NCBI GenBank assembly: GCA_964564695.1
Contig: CAZMCC010000003.1
Coordinates: forward strand, 13,629 to 77,628
Length of the DNA stretch: 64,000 nucleotides
From: CAZMCC01 sp964564695
GTDB lineage: Bacteria > Planctomycetota > Phycisphaerae > Phycisphaerales > UBA1924
Direction: 5' to 3'
Shown here: piece after piece, positions 24,532-32,075 of the stretch
Layout: each line of letters begins with the position of its first letter
How positions within the stretch are numbered: position 1 is the first letter of the stretch
Made by a program: the position numbers and the translations under genes
The notes under the pieces: generated by a model
What the model was told of the DNA's origin: nothing
The model's database searches: none
The model's input: only the letters and a program-made list of their open reading frames with translations

Positions 24532-25606
24532 GGGTGGCATGCTCAAGCCGCTCTGGGCGAATGCCATTCAGTTAGGCGGGCTGTTGTTGCCTGAGCCATT
24601 TGATGGTCTTGGCGCGTGATCGTCGCATGAGCGGGAAGGATGAGTGGAGGCGTTTGAGCTGGCGGGGCTGGGTGCGTGGTTTGCGGGTGGGCCGGACTTT
24701 GAGCTTGTGCGGGCCGGCGATGCCGATGGGGAGCCCGCGGATGCCGGGGAGCAGGGCGCGGAGCGTGTCGACGAAGCTGATGCGGGTGGGCGGCACGCCG
24801 CGGGCCTTGGCGGCGCGGGCGCGGACGCGGCACACGGCGTTGCAGAAGGCGAACATCAGGGGTTCGCGCCGCACGCCGTCAACGCCGTGGCACTTGAGCC
24901 GGTCCATCCCCATCGTCCGCTTGAGATGACGGAGGTTGATCTCGACCCGCCACCGGGTCAGGTACAGCGCTGCCAGCGCTTGGGCCGGGCATTTCCCGGG
25001 GTCGATGAGCGTGGTCAGGAGCGTGACCTGGCGGGTGCGCAGCCCGTCGCCCGTAACCCGGTAACGCACCGCCCGCACGACCATCGTGGCGGGAGCCTTG
25101 GCGAACTCCTCGGGGGTCATGCTCCGGGGGCGGTTGCTCGGCTTGACGATCTCGATCATCGAACGCGGCCCGCACCACCGCCACGGGAAGCCGGGCGCGT
25201 GCCCGGCAGTATGCCGATTCGCTGAACGCGACTCCTCCCTCGCCCATCAGCCGCACCACCTGCGTGATGGCGGTGTTGCCGTGGGCGACCTGGGCCGCGA
25301 AGGCCCGTAGCGTGCTCGACGGGTCGAGCGTCCTCTCCCGCCAAAGATGCCCCGCCTCCCGGCAGGCGTGTTCGACCACGGCGGAATCGATCAGCTCGGA
25401 CGGACCATCCTTGACGCTCTGGAGCCGTGCGCGGATACTGACCATCCATGGCCTCCTGGGGTGGTGTGTCGTGAACCAACACCATCATCCCGGCAGGCCT
25501 TTGACCGCGCCACTGGGTGTCTGTTCGCGCCGCACACGCGCCAAGCCCGAGCGCGGCCTCGCTTAACTGAATGGCATTCGCGGCTTTGCGCTTGAGCATG
25601 CCACCC
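24532..25606 (-). mobile_element. IS4-type element remnant with intact inverted repeats
   Basis: A 1,075-bp element is bounded by long inverted repeats. Both ends read inward as GGGTGGCATGCTCAAGC, then GCGAATGCCATTCAGTTA and GGCG/AGCG. Between them lies a transposase gene with an internal deletion. No target-site duplication is evident. The element lies 60 bases upstream of the PadR operator. It has no other cargo. Confidence 0.8.
24572..25445 (-). pseudogene. IS4-family transposase with internal deletion
   Basis: Two frames remain. The N-terminal DNA-binding part (from 25445: SSTLRAFAAQVAHGNTAITQ, AYCRARARLP) runs to about 25160. It then joins out of frame to the C-terminal part, which contains YLTRWRVEINLRHLKRTMGM, the Y-R-E-K signature of DDE transposases of this family. 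The segment with the two catalytic Asp residues is absent, so the copy cannot encode an active enzyme. It could still be mobilised through its ends by a relative. Confidence 0.8.
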
Positions 25607-25620
25607 ATCGCGTCACCCAT

Positions 25621-26232
25621 TTATGCCACCGGCGTCCGGTCCAGCGAGCTGATCGGGAACGCCTTCGCCGCCCGCAACGCCTTGATGAGCGCGGCCGAGC
25701 CGTGCTTCACGAGGTATTGCTGCTCGGCGGTGGTGATGAGCATGGCGAGCATGATGCCGTAGGTGGAGCCGAGGTACTCCAGCGGCTTCTTGGGGTTGGT
25801 GAGGTCGACGAAGAGGACGTTGGCCATGGGGTTGAGGGCGGGGTCGACGGGGCCGGCGGTTTCGCCGTGCTCGAACTCGCGTTGCTTGGAGAAGGTGGCG
25901 AGGTCGTGGAGCAGGCTGCCGACGCGCCCGCACGTTCCCGTCTGGCTCGTGACCTGCGGCGCCAGCGGGCTGCCTGGAGCGAGCACTATGCACAGCTCGT
26001 ATTCGGGACGCCCGCCCGTGAGCTGGCCGGATCCCCAATCGCCGGTGAGCTCGGACGTGCAGTAGACGACGCCTCCGGGCACGGCGTCGGGGAACGCGCC
26101 GAAGGTGGTGCCGCCCCCGAGATACGACGGGACAGGACTGACCAGGTAGGCGGACTTCGGGCCGAAGACCGCCTCGAGGGCGTCCAGCCGGGGCCCGATG
26201 ACGTCGCCGTAGTTGCGATTGTGGGAGGGCAT
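25621..26232 (-). CDS. suppressor-of-fused-like domain protein
   Basis: The 203-residue protein starts MPSHNRNYGDVIGPRLDALE. The order of elements resembles the bacterial SUFU-like domain: GVVYCTSELTGD, then YELCIVLAPGSPL, then GSLLHDLATFSKQREFEHGETAGP, then VLFVDLTNPKKPLEYLGSTYGIMLAMLITTAEQQYL and ALIKALRAA. Such proteins often act as immunity proteins or unknown partners, but nothing nearby looks like a toxin. The ATG at 26232 is chosen because the frame upstream runs into the repetitive palindrome region. Assignment is by pattern only. Confidence 0.6.
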   Translation of the reverse strand: MPSHNRNYGDVIGPRLDALEAVFGPKSAYLVSPVPSYLGGGTTFGAFPDAVPGGVVYCTSELTGDWGSGQLTGGRPEYELCIVLAPGSPLAPQVTSQTGTCGRVGSLLHDLATFSKQREFEHGETAGPVDPALNPMANVLFVDLTNPKKPLEYLGSTYGIMLAMLITTAEQQYLVKHGSAALIKALRAAKAFPISSLDRTPVA

Positions 26233-26350
26233 GCGGCGGAAGGTTATGGGGGAGGCGACGCCGACGCCGTGGTGTTGGGCAGTCGAGAGATGGGGGCGAT
26301 TTGCTTTCGGGCGGCCACCGCCGCGGACGGAGCGATCGCGCATCTCCGCC

Positions 26351-26434
26351 TTTGCGCGCACAAATGCGTACTTGCGCCTTTGTGCGCACAAAGGCGCAAG
26401 TACGCATTTGCGCGCAGATTTCCGTACTTACCAA
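26351..26434. repeat. three 28-bp tandem repeats containing a perfect 50-bp palindrome
   Basis: Units begin at 26351, 26379 and 26407, each starting TTTG(C/T)GCGCA. Bases 26361-26410 form a perfect palindrome centred on TGTGC/GCACA, with arms CAAATGCGTACTTGCGCC and so on. The structure lies in the gap between two divergent frames. Direct and inverted symmetry together resemble an iteron-like or recombination-type site, but no replication gene is near. Confidence 0.85.
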
Positions 26435-26477
26435 CTTCCCTCTTGCACATTCCCCACGGCCTGAGAAAATACCCCGC

Positions 26478-26700
26478 ATGGCACACACACCCACCGCCGC
26501 CGCCCCCGCGACACCCATGTCCCTCACGCACCTCGTCATCCCCCACGAGCAGCTCGCCGCCGCCATCCGCGCCGCGTTCGACACCCTCGTCGCACTGCTC
26601 AACGACAAGAAAGCCCACCTCCGCGAGCGCCGTCTCGCCGCCGTCGCCATCCTCCGCCTCGCGTCGCCCCCCGCCCCTTCCCAACGAACCCGGAGCGGCA
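26478..26700 (+). pseudogene. 5' fragment of a helical protein gene
   Basis: An ATG at 26478 opens a frame that looks coding for about 60 residues: SLTHLVIPHEQLAAAIRAAFDTLVALLNDKKAHL and RERRLAAVAILRL. It then turns into Pro/Arg-rich translation of repeat DNA that continues to 27392. The N-terminal part is amphipathic and helical. I read it as the surviving start of a gene whose 3' part was replaced by repeats. Confidence 0.4.
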
Positions 26701-27388
26701 GCGACGTTGGGGGGGGGCCTCCGCACAACCCCTCCCCGCCGTCGGCTCCCACCCCGCGCGCCCCCGACGCCGGACCTGAGTCCGCGAAGGTCCGGGTCCC
26801 TGCTCCCCAGCCTCCTCCCTCTCCCTCCTGCTCTGAGGAGGGAGAGGGAGGAGGGGGCAGGGGTGAGGGCTCCGTTCCTACCACACCTTCAAGCCTCCCA
26901 AAACCCATTGTCCACCCGCGCGCACTCCGCGCGGCGAAGCTCGCGCACGAAATCCCACGAGCTCACTACCCCCGGCCTGCCCACATCGACTCACGCCGAA
27001 GGTCGTCCGAACATGATCCCCCGACCGCGCCGCCGTCCGCTCCACCGACAACGTGCTTCCATTCGATCGCTGTGTCGGAGGAAGGGGCGGCCCCTTCCCC
27101 CGACGACCCCCATCCCCGGAAAGGACGTGCCATCGAAGTCGGTTCCTCCGACTTCGATGTGATTGATACCTGGCGATGGCATCGAAGTCCGAAGCGGACT
27201 TCGATGGCACGCCCGGGGGCGGTTGGTTGCGGAGCGTTGGAGGAGGAAGAAGGAGTCGAAGCCCTCACACCAACCCTTTCCCTTCGCCAAAGCCCGAAGG
27301 GAGGGGAGCCCCGGGTGTGCGTTGCTTATCGTTGGATCGGGACCCCCGCCCCCCCCCGTCCCCCCGGGTCCCCCACCGGAGAATCGCC
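26701..27388. repeat. repeat-rich gap: families E, D and B
   Basis: The gap holds CCGGACCT / AGGTCCGG (26770-26795, family E), an 18-bp perfect stem of CCTCC/GGAGG units (26811-26854, family D), two CATCGAAGTC / GACTTCGATG palindromes (27131-27159 and 27180-27206, family B) and a degenerate D-like stem at 27281-27318. A C-rich run occurs at 27345-27375. No gene is supported. Confidence 0.7.
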
Positions 27389-27541
27389 ATGAACATCGGT
27401 TCAACGCACAGAATGTCGCGTCGTGGGTTTGTCGCGGCCGCGGGCACGGCGGCGACGCCCCCCGGTCGAATGTCACCCGAAGCCAGCGACTTATCGACAG
27501 GCAGAGCCGGCGTGCGCGGTTGTGATATTCTGCGGAGATGA
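27389..27541 (+). pseudogene. Tat signal-peptide stub
   Basis: The 50-codon frame reads MNIGSTHRMSRRGFVAAAGT. The SRRGFV motif and Ala-rich stretch are a typical twin-arginine export signal, as found on secreted oxidoreductases of planctomycetes. The following residues (PPGRMSPEASDLSTGRAGV) do not form a domain. It is probably the 5' remnant of a deleted secreted-enzyme gene. Its stop overlaps the ATG of the next gene. Confidence 0.5.
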
Positions 27542-28338
27542 GCACGATGCAGTCTGGTCGAACCAATCGCGAGGCGGCTTCGCCGGAGGCTCGGCGTGAG
27601 GCCACGCAGCTGATGGCGGAGATGGGCGCTTTGGATCGCGAGGGTGACGGGCCGGAGACTCGCGCCAGGAGGGATGCGCTGCGTGCGCGGGCCGCGGCGA
27701 TCGGGGTGGGGCTCATCTCGCTGACGATTACGCAGGACCCGATCCCCGACGCGGAGATCGAGGCGCTGTCGGCCGCGGAGCGGCGGGCCGTCATGGGCGT
27801 CAACGAGGCGCTGTACACACGGCCTGCCGCGCAGGTTGACAAGCTGCGGAAGCTGATCGCCAAGCACCCGCGCATCCTCATGCTGCGGAGCCACTTGTAC
27901 ATTGCGCTGTCGCACGCGAAGCAGGACGCGGAGGCCGAGCGGTGGGTCGCGGCCCTCGCGGCCGATTTCCCCGACTACATTTTCGGCGTCTGCAACTATG
28001 TGCTGCTTCTGCTGGGCACGGGGCGCATCGACGAGGCCCGGGCGATCATCGAGACCGGCCCTCGCGGGCCGCAGTTCAACCTCACCAACTTCGATCCGAC
28101 CCGCGACACGTTCCACGTCACCGAGGCGGTCACGCTTGCGGCGACCGTGGGGCGATACCATCTTGCCACCGGACGTAAGCGGGACGCGATGATGCAGCTC
28201 GAGATAATCGAGCAGATCGCCCCCGACCACCCCGAGTGCGAGACGCTTGCGCAGTTGATCGCGCTGCAGACGATTCGGGAGGGGATGGCGAAGCTCACGA
28301 CGCGGACGAAGAAAGTGCGACGGACGAAGAGCCGGTGA
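27538..28338 (+). CDS. TPR-like helical protein
   Basis: The 266-residue protein has helix-turn-helix pairs resembling tetratricopeptide repeats: KLRKLIAKHPRILMLRSHLYIALSHAKQDAEAERWV, DYIFGVCNYVLLLLGTGRID, and LAATVGRYHLATGRKRDAMMQLEII with IAPDHPEC. A basic tail (TTRTKKVRRTKSR) closes it. The N-terminal 60 residues are charged and probably flexible. No enzymatic motif is seen. It is flanked on each side by a pair of family-B palindromes. GGAG lies only two bases before the ATG, so start efficiency may depend on coupling to the Tat stub frame. Confidence 0.75.
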   Translation: MSTMQSGRTNREAASPEARREATQLMAEMGALDREGDGPETRARRDALRARAAAIGVGLISLTITQDPIPDAEIEALSAAERRAVMGVNEALYTRPAAQVDKLRKLIAKHPRILMLRSHLYIALSHAKQDAEAERWVAALAADFPDYIFGVCNYVLLLLGTGRIDEARAIIETGPRGPQFNLTNFDPTRDTFHVTEAVTLAATVGRYHLATGRKRDAMMQLEIIEQIAPDHPECETLAQLIALQTIREGMAKLTTRTKKVRRTKSR

Positions 28339-28365
28339 ATCGTGCATCGAGACTTTCGGCCGTGC

Positions 28366-28446
28366 CATCGAAGTCTGCTTTGAGACTTCGATGTTCCCGA
28401 TCGAGGCAGAGGCACATCGAAGTCCCTCCGAGCAGGGACTTCGATG
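28366..28446. repeat. two palindromic repeats of family B
   Basis: CATCGAAGTCT / AGACTTCGATG (28366-28393) and CATCGAAGTCCCT / AGGGACTTCGATG (28415-28446). The pair mirrors the pair at 27131-27206 on the other side of the TPR-like gene. Confidence 0.8.
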
Positions 28447-28452
28447 GCACGG

Positions 28453-28908
28453 TCAACTGCTAACCCGATGCCCCCCGCCGGCCGAAAGCGTCGATGTCAT
28501 GCTGATAATCGCGTGCAGCGTTGGGTCGCCGTCGAACAGGGACTTGAAGGCATCCATGAGCCGGTCGTGATCGTCCGTGAGCCCCCACAGCGTCACTTCG
28601 AAGTAGTCGTCCCAGGGAGAAAGCCATCCGCGCCATTTGAGCGTTCCCTTGAACGAGTCGGTGGCACGAAGCTGAGTCACATCACACTCAAGAACTTCGG
28701 CCACCGGTTTGACGAGCGCCATCACACGATCGCGCGCGATTCCAAGGTCGCTGAACTCTGACCCGAACCAGCTTTCCTCGTTACGCCGAGGGCGCGACTT
28801 GAATTCGCGACGGAGCTGAAGAAGTAATCGCGAATCGACAGCGTGCACGTAGATCGTGTAGGCGAGTATGGCTCCAAGTACCGCGAGCAACACGTGCGAA
28901 AACGTCAT
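28453..28908 (-). CDS. membrane-anchored hypothetical protein
   Basis: The predicted 151-residue product begins with a membrane helix (MTFSHVLLAVLGAILAYTIY) followed by a soluble charged domain (WFGSEFSDLGIARDRVMALVK, LKWRGWLSPWDDYFEVTLWGL). A GTG codon directly before the ATG is an alternative start. It begins 15 bases after the end of pdhB on the same strand, so it may be read from the same transcript. No family recognised. Confidence 0.65.
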   Translation of the reverse strand: MTFSHVLLAVLGAILAYTIYVHAVDSRLLLQLRREFKSRPRRNEESWFGSEFSDLGIARDRVMALVKPVAEVLECDVTQLRATDSFKGTLKWRGWLSPWDDYFEVTLWGLTDDHDRLMDAFKSLFDGDPTLHAIISMTSTLSAGGGHRVSS

Positions 28909-28923
28909 CACTCAGGTCCCAAA

Positions 28924-29898
28924 TCAATACGCCAAACACCCCTCAATCGCCTCCCGAATCCGTTTCGCGTCCGGCAGGTACTCCAGCTCCAGCTTGTAGT
29001 ACGGCATCACGGTGTCGAAGCCGCAGACGCGCTGGACGGGCGCTTGCAGATGCAGGAAGCAGCGCTCCTGGATCGTGGTCGCGAGCTCGGCGCCCATGCC
29101 GGCGGTCTTGGGGGCTTCGTGGACGATCACGCAGCGGCCGGTTTTTTCGACGCTCTGGCAGATCGTGTCGGCGTCGTAGGGGTAGATGGTCCTCAGGTCG
29201 ATGAACTCGACGCTCATGTCCTCGGGGAGCTGGTCGAGAGCTTCCTGGCACTGGTGCACGCTCGCGCCCCAGGAGATCACGGTGAGGTCGGTGCCTTCCT
29301 GGATGATCTTGGCGGGGCCGATGGGGACGGTGTAATCGCCCTCGGGCACTTCTTCCCGGAACGCACGGTAGATCCGCTTGGGCTCGAAGAAGACCACCGG
29401 GTCGGGATCGCGGATCGCGGCGAGCAGCATGCCGTACGCGTCGTAGGGCGTGCTGGGCATGACGACCTTGAGGCCCGGCGTGTGGGCGTAGATCGCCTCG
29501 GGGGAGTCGGAGTGCAGCTCGGGGGCGTGAATACCCCCGCCGACGGGGACACGCACGGTCAGGGGGATCGTGACCGCGCCGCGTGAGCGGGTGCGGTAGC
29601 GGGCGGCGTGGTTGGTGAGCTGGTCGTAGGCCGGGCCGAGGAAGCCCTCGAACTGGATCTCGGGCACCGGGCGCATGCCGGCCATGGCGAGGCCGACGGC
29701 GGTGCCCATGATGCCGGACTCGGCGAGGGGCGTGTCGATGACGCGGTGCTCGCCGAACTTGGCCTGGAGGCCTTCGGTGGCGCGGAAGACGCCGCCGTTC
29801 TTGCCGACGTCCTCGCCGAGGACGACGACGCGTTCGTCGCGCTCCATCTCGTGGGCGAGCGCGGCGGTGATGGCTTGGACGAGGGTGAGTTGGGGCAT
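28924..29898 (-). CDS. pdhB: pyruvate (2-oxo acid) dehydrogenase E1 beta subunit
   Basis: The 324-residue protein is the beta chain of the thiamine-diphosphate E1 enzyme that decarboxylates pyruvate or a branched-chain 2-oxo acid. Family marks are LAHEMERDERVVVLGEDVG, ATEGLQAKFGEHRVIDTPLAE, GMRPVPEIQFEGF, GGGIHAPELHSDSPEA, VVMPSTPYDAYGML and VEFIDLRTIYPYD. The alpha chain is at 30798 on the same strand, separated by three small genes. E2 and E3 are not in the window. Substrate choice (pyruvate versus branched-chain acids) cannot be decided from this sequence. Confidence 0.93.
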   Translation of the reverse strand: MPQLTLVQAITAALAHEMERDERVVVLGEDVGKNGGVFRATEGLQAKFGEHRVIDTPLAESGIMGTAVGLAMAGMRPVPEIQFEGFLGPAYDQLTNHAARYRTRSRGAVTIPLTVRVPVGGGIHAPELHSDSPEAIYAHTPGLKVVMPSTPYDAYGMLLAAIRDPDPVVFFEPKRIYRAFREEVPEGDYTVPIGPAKIIQEGTDLTVISWGASVHQCQEALDQLPEDMSVEFIDLRTIYPYDADTICQSVEKTGRCVIVHEAPKTAGMGAELATTIQERCFLHLQAPVQRVCGFDTVMPYYKLELEYLPDAKRIREAIEGCLAY

Positions 29899-29955
29899 GG
29901 GGGGGGTGGGGGAGTGAACGGTGAGTGGTGAATGGTGAACGGTGGGGGCGGGGGG
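29899..29955. repeat. GGTGAACGGTGAGTGG-type tandem repeat, copy 1
   Basis: The gap between pdhB and the small gene upstream has imperfect GTGAACGGTGAGTGGTGAATGG units. A second copy in the same position relative to the other small paralog lies at 30479-30535, which shows that gene and gap were duplicated together. Confidence 0.6.
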
Positions 29956-30201
29956 TCAGCCGGCTTTTCTGCGGCGAGCCTGCTTGCGGCTGCCCTTGAT
30001 TTCGCGGACCTTGAGCACGAGATTGGCGTTGAAATGCTCGGCGACGCCGTCGGAGGTTGTCACGATAAATGTTGCGGTACGGCCCGGGGGCACATAGATG
30101 AACTCCGGGTGGTTCACGGTGAGCACACGCCCTCCGACCATCTCGATCTGGAAGGGAGCGAAGGGTGCGGCTTTGGCAAAGGCGGCGATTTGCTCTTTCA
30201 T
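29956..30201 (-). CDS. small conserved protein, paralog of 30536
   Basis: The 81-residue protein reads AAPFAPFQIEMVGGRVLTVN, HPEFIYVPPGRTATFIVT and a basic tail ending RRRKAG. The PF-PF-I-MV-GR--V-HP-FI-VPP pattern is shared with the gene at 30536. It is a small beta-strand protein of unknown function. The partner gene at 30206 ends only four bases upstream, so these genes are co-transcribed. Confidence 0.8.
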   Translation of the reverse strand: MKEQIAAFAKAAPFAPFQIEMVGGRVLTVNHPEFIYVPPGRTATFIVTTSDGVAEHFNANLVLKVREIKGSRKQARRRKAG

Positions 30202-30205
30202 GGCG

Positions 30206-30478
30206 TCACTCGGATGTCTTGCCGTCGGTGGGGGCGTCCTCTTCGGAGTCGAACATTTCGATCGGGGGCATGGAGGCGGGCATCGCGGCGGTGAGGGCGG
30301 CGGCGACTTCGTCGGGGGAGTTGCGGACGGTGATCGACTCGCTCGTCGAGTTCCAGCTGAACCAGATCTCCGAGCCCTTCACGCCGCCGAGCAGGCCCTT
30401 GGAGACGCGGACAACCTTGACGTGGATCGCGTTGATCCAGGTGTCGCGGCCTTCGGTGTCGGTGAATTTGACGAGCAT
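30206..30478 (-). CDS. small hypothetical protein in pdh operon
   Basis: The 90-residue protein reads MLVKFTDTEGRDTWINAIHV, KVVRVSKGLLGGVKGSEIWF and NSTSESITVRNSPDEVAAAL, with an acidic tail. The strand pattern resembles the small FlbD-like/SH3-like proteins, but the match is weak. It lies between the two 81-residue paralogs, in the same direction as pdhA and pdhB. Confidence 0.7.
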   Translation of the reverse strand: MLVKFTDTEGRDTWINAIHVKVVRVSKGLLGGVKGSEIWFSWNSTSESITVRNSPDEVAAALTAAMPASMPPIEMFDSEEDAPTDGKTSE

Positions 30479-30535
30479 GGGGGGTGGAGGGGGTGAACGG
30501 TGAATAGTGAGTGGTGAACGGTGGGGAGGAGGGGA
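30479..30535. repeat. GGTGAACGGTGAATAG-type tandem repeat, copy 2
   Basis: Imperfect GGTGA-A-GGTGA units. It matches the gap at 29899-29955. Confidence 0.6.
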
Positions 30536-30781
30536 TCAGCCGGCTTTGCGGCGGCCGGACTTGTTGCCGGTGACGGGGCGGATAGAGCTGATGACGGCGG
30601 TGTTGAGCGATTCGAGGCCGTGGCGGCCGGCGATGATGATCCAGGTGGTGCGGGCGGCGATCGGGGGGACGAAGATGAAGTCGGGGTGTGGTACGCGGAA
30701 GATGCGACCGTCGACCATGACGATCTCGAAGGGAGAGAACGGCTGCGGCTTGGCGTGTCGGCGGATCTCGTCGAGGGTCAT
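30536..30781 (-). CDS. small conserved protein, paralog of 29956
   Basis: The 81-residue protein reads QPFSPFEIVMVDGRIFRVPH, PDFIFVPPIAARTTWIII and ends GRRKAG. It is the same length as the gene at 29956 and shares its core. It starts 16 bases after the end of pdhA. The pair probably arose by duplication within the operon. Function unknown. Confidence 0.8.
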   Translation of the reverse strand: MTLDEIRRHAKPQPFSPFEIVMVDGRIFRVPHPDFIFVPPIAARTTWIIIAGRHGLESLNTAVISSIRPVTGNKSGRRKAG

Positions 30782-30797
30782 GGTCGCCTCAGAATCG

Positions 30798-31919
30798 TTA
30801 TTCGGTGCGGCTCGCCGCGAGCCCTGCCTGCTCGGGGTTCTGGCCCAGCGAGCTGGTGCGCATGGTGCGCTTCTGGACCTCGAGTTCCGTCGGCAGCGTC
30901 GCGTAGGTGTAGTCGAAGATGTCGTCGGTGGTGGGGGGCTCGATGCCCATCGCGGCCTCGACGGTCGCGTTGGTCATGGCCTTGGCCTTTTCCTCGAGCT
31001 CGGCCTGCTTGGCGTCGTTCCAGTAGCCGCGTTTCTCCATGAGCTTGCGGGTGCGGAGCAGCGGGTCGCGCTGGCGCCACATCTCGACTTCCTGGACGTC
31101 GCGGTAGCGGCGGGCGTCGTCGGCGGTGGTGTGGTCGCCGAGGCGATAGGTCACGGCCTCAATCATGGACGGGCCGCCGCCGTCGCGGGCCCGGTCGATG
31201 GCTTCCTTGCTCGCCTTGTAGACGGCGAAGATGTCGTTGCCGTCGACCTGGATGCTCGGCATGCCGTAGGCGATGGCCTTCTGCGCGACGGTCTCGGAGT
31301 TCATCTGCTGCTCGCGCGGGACGCTGATGGCCCATTGGTTGTTCTGGCAGAAGAACACGCAGGGGACCTGGAGGGTGGACGCGAAGTTCATGGCTTCGTG
31401 GAAGTCGCCCTCGCTGGTGGCGCCGTCGCCGAAGTACGTGATGGCGACGCGGGGCTCCTTGCGGATCTTGAAGGCCCAGGCGATGCCGGTGGCGTGGAGC
31501 ATCTGGGTGCCGATGGGGATGGCGAGCGGGGTCATGTGGACGCCGTCGGGGATCTTGTTGCCGCGTTCATCGCCCATCCAGTGGAGGAGGATGTAGTGCA
31601 TGGGCAGGCCGTGCATAAAGAGAGCCGCGTTCTCGCGGTAGCAGGGGACGAGGAAGTCGACGCCCTTTTTCGCCGCCAGCGCGGAACCGACGGCGGCGGC
31701 CTCCTGGCCCTTGTTCTGCGGGTAGGTGCCCATGCGTCCGGAACGCTGCAACTTAAAAGCCACTTCATCCAAGGTCCGGCAGATGGTCATCTGCTCGTAG
31801 AGGTACACAATCTGTTCATCGGTGAGCGTGTCCTTCGCGAGCGCCTCGTCGAGGTGAGCGTTCTCGTCGAGGATCTGCAGGTAGTCGATCTTGGCCTGGT
31901 ACACGGGCTTGAGGGGCAT
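30798..31919 (-). CDS. pdhA: pyruvate (2-oxo acid) dehydrogenase E1 alpha subunit
   Basis: The 373-residue protein carries the thiamine-diphosphate binding motif GDGATSEGDFHEAMNFASTL with the closing NNQWAIS. Other family marks are GRMGTYPQNKGQEAAAVGSA, PCYRENAALFMHGLPM, GTQMLHATGIAWA, VDGNDIFAVYKASKEA and the phosphorylation-loop equivalent YRLGDHTTADDARRYR. The ATG at 31919 (MPLKPVYQAKI) is chosen over one two codons earlier. It heads an operon of pdhA, three small genes, pdhB and a membrane-anchored gene. Confidence 0.93.
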   Translation of the reverse strand: MPLKPVYQAKIDYLQILDENAHLDEALAKDTLTDEQIVYLYEQMTICRTLDEVAFKLQRSGRMGTYPQNKGQEAAAVGSALAAKKGVDFLVPCYRENAALFMHGLPMHYILLHWMGDERGNKIPDGVHMTPLAIPIGTQMLHATGIAWAFKIRKEPRVAITYFGDGATSEGDFHEAMNFASTLQVPCVFFCQNNQWAISVPREQQMNSETVAQKAIAYGMPSIQVDGNDIFAVYKASKEAIDRARDGGGPSMIEAVTYRLGDHTTADDARRYRDVQEVEMWRQRDPLLRTRKLMEKRGYWNDAKQAELEEKAKAMTNATVEAAMGIEPPTTDDIFDYTYATLPTELEVQKRTMRTSSLGQNPEQAGLAASRTE

Positions 31920-32075
31920 TCGCAAGGCTCCGGAGGAAGCACGGTGATGAACGAAGGTCGTGGGGAACGAACGAGAACGGGGGGGCAGCGAACGGGGGAT
32001 TCCGGCGGTCGGGAGAGTTTAGCCGACTTGCCCCGACGCTCGCGGAGTCGGCGGGGGCGGGCACGACCCGCCACG

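Noticed and set aside
26351..26434. CRISPR array
   Set aside because: The 28-base units are contiguous without spacers and self-complementary. No cas gene is present.
30507..32075. 520-codon extension upstream of otsA
   Set aside because: It is antisense to the three small pdh-operon genes and pdhA and has no GT20 residues.
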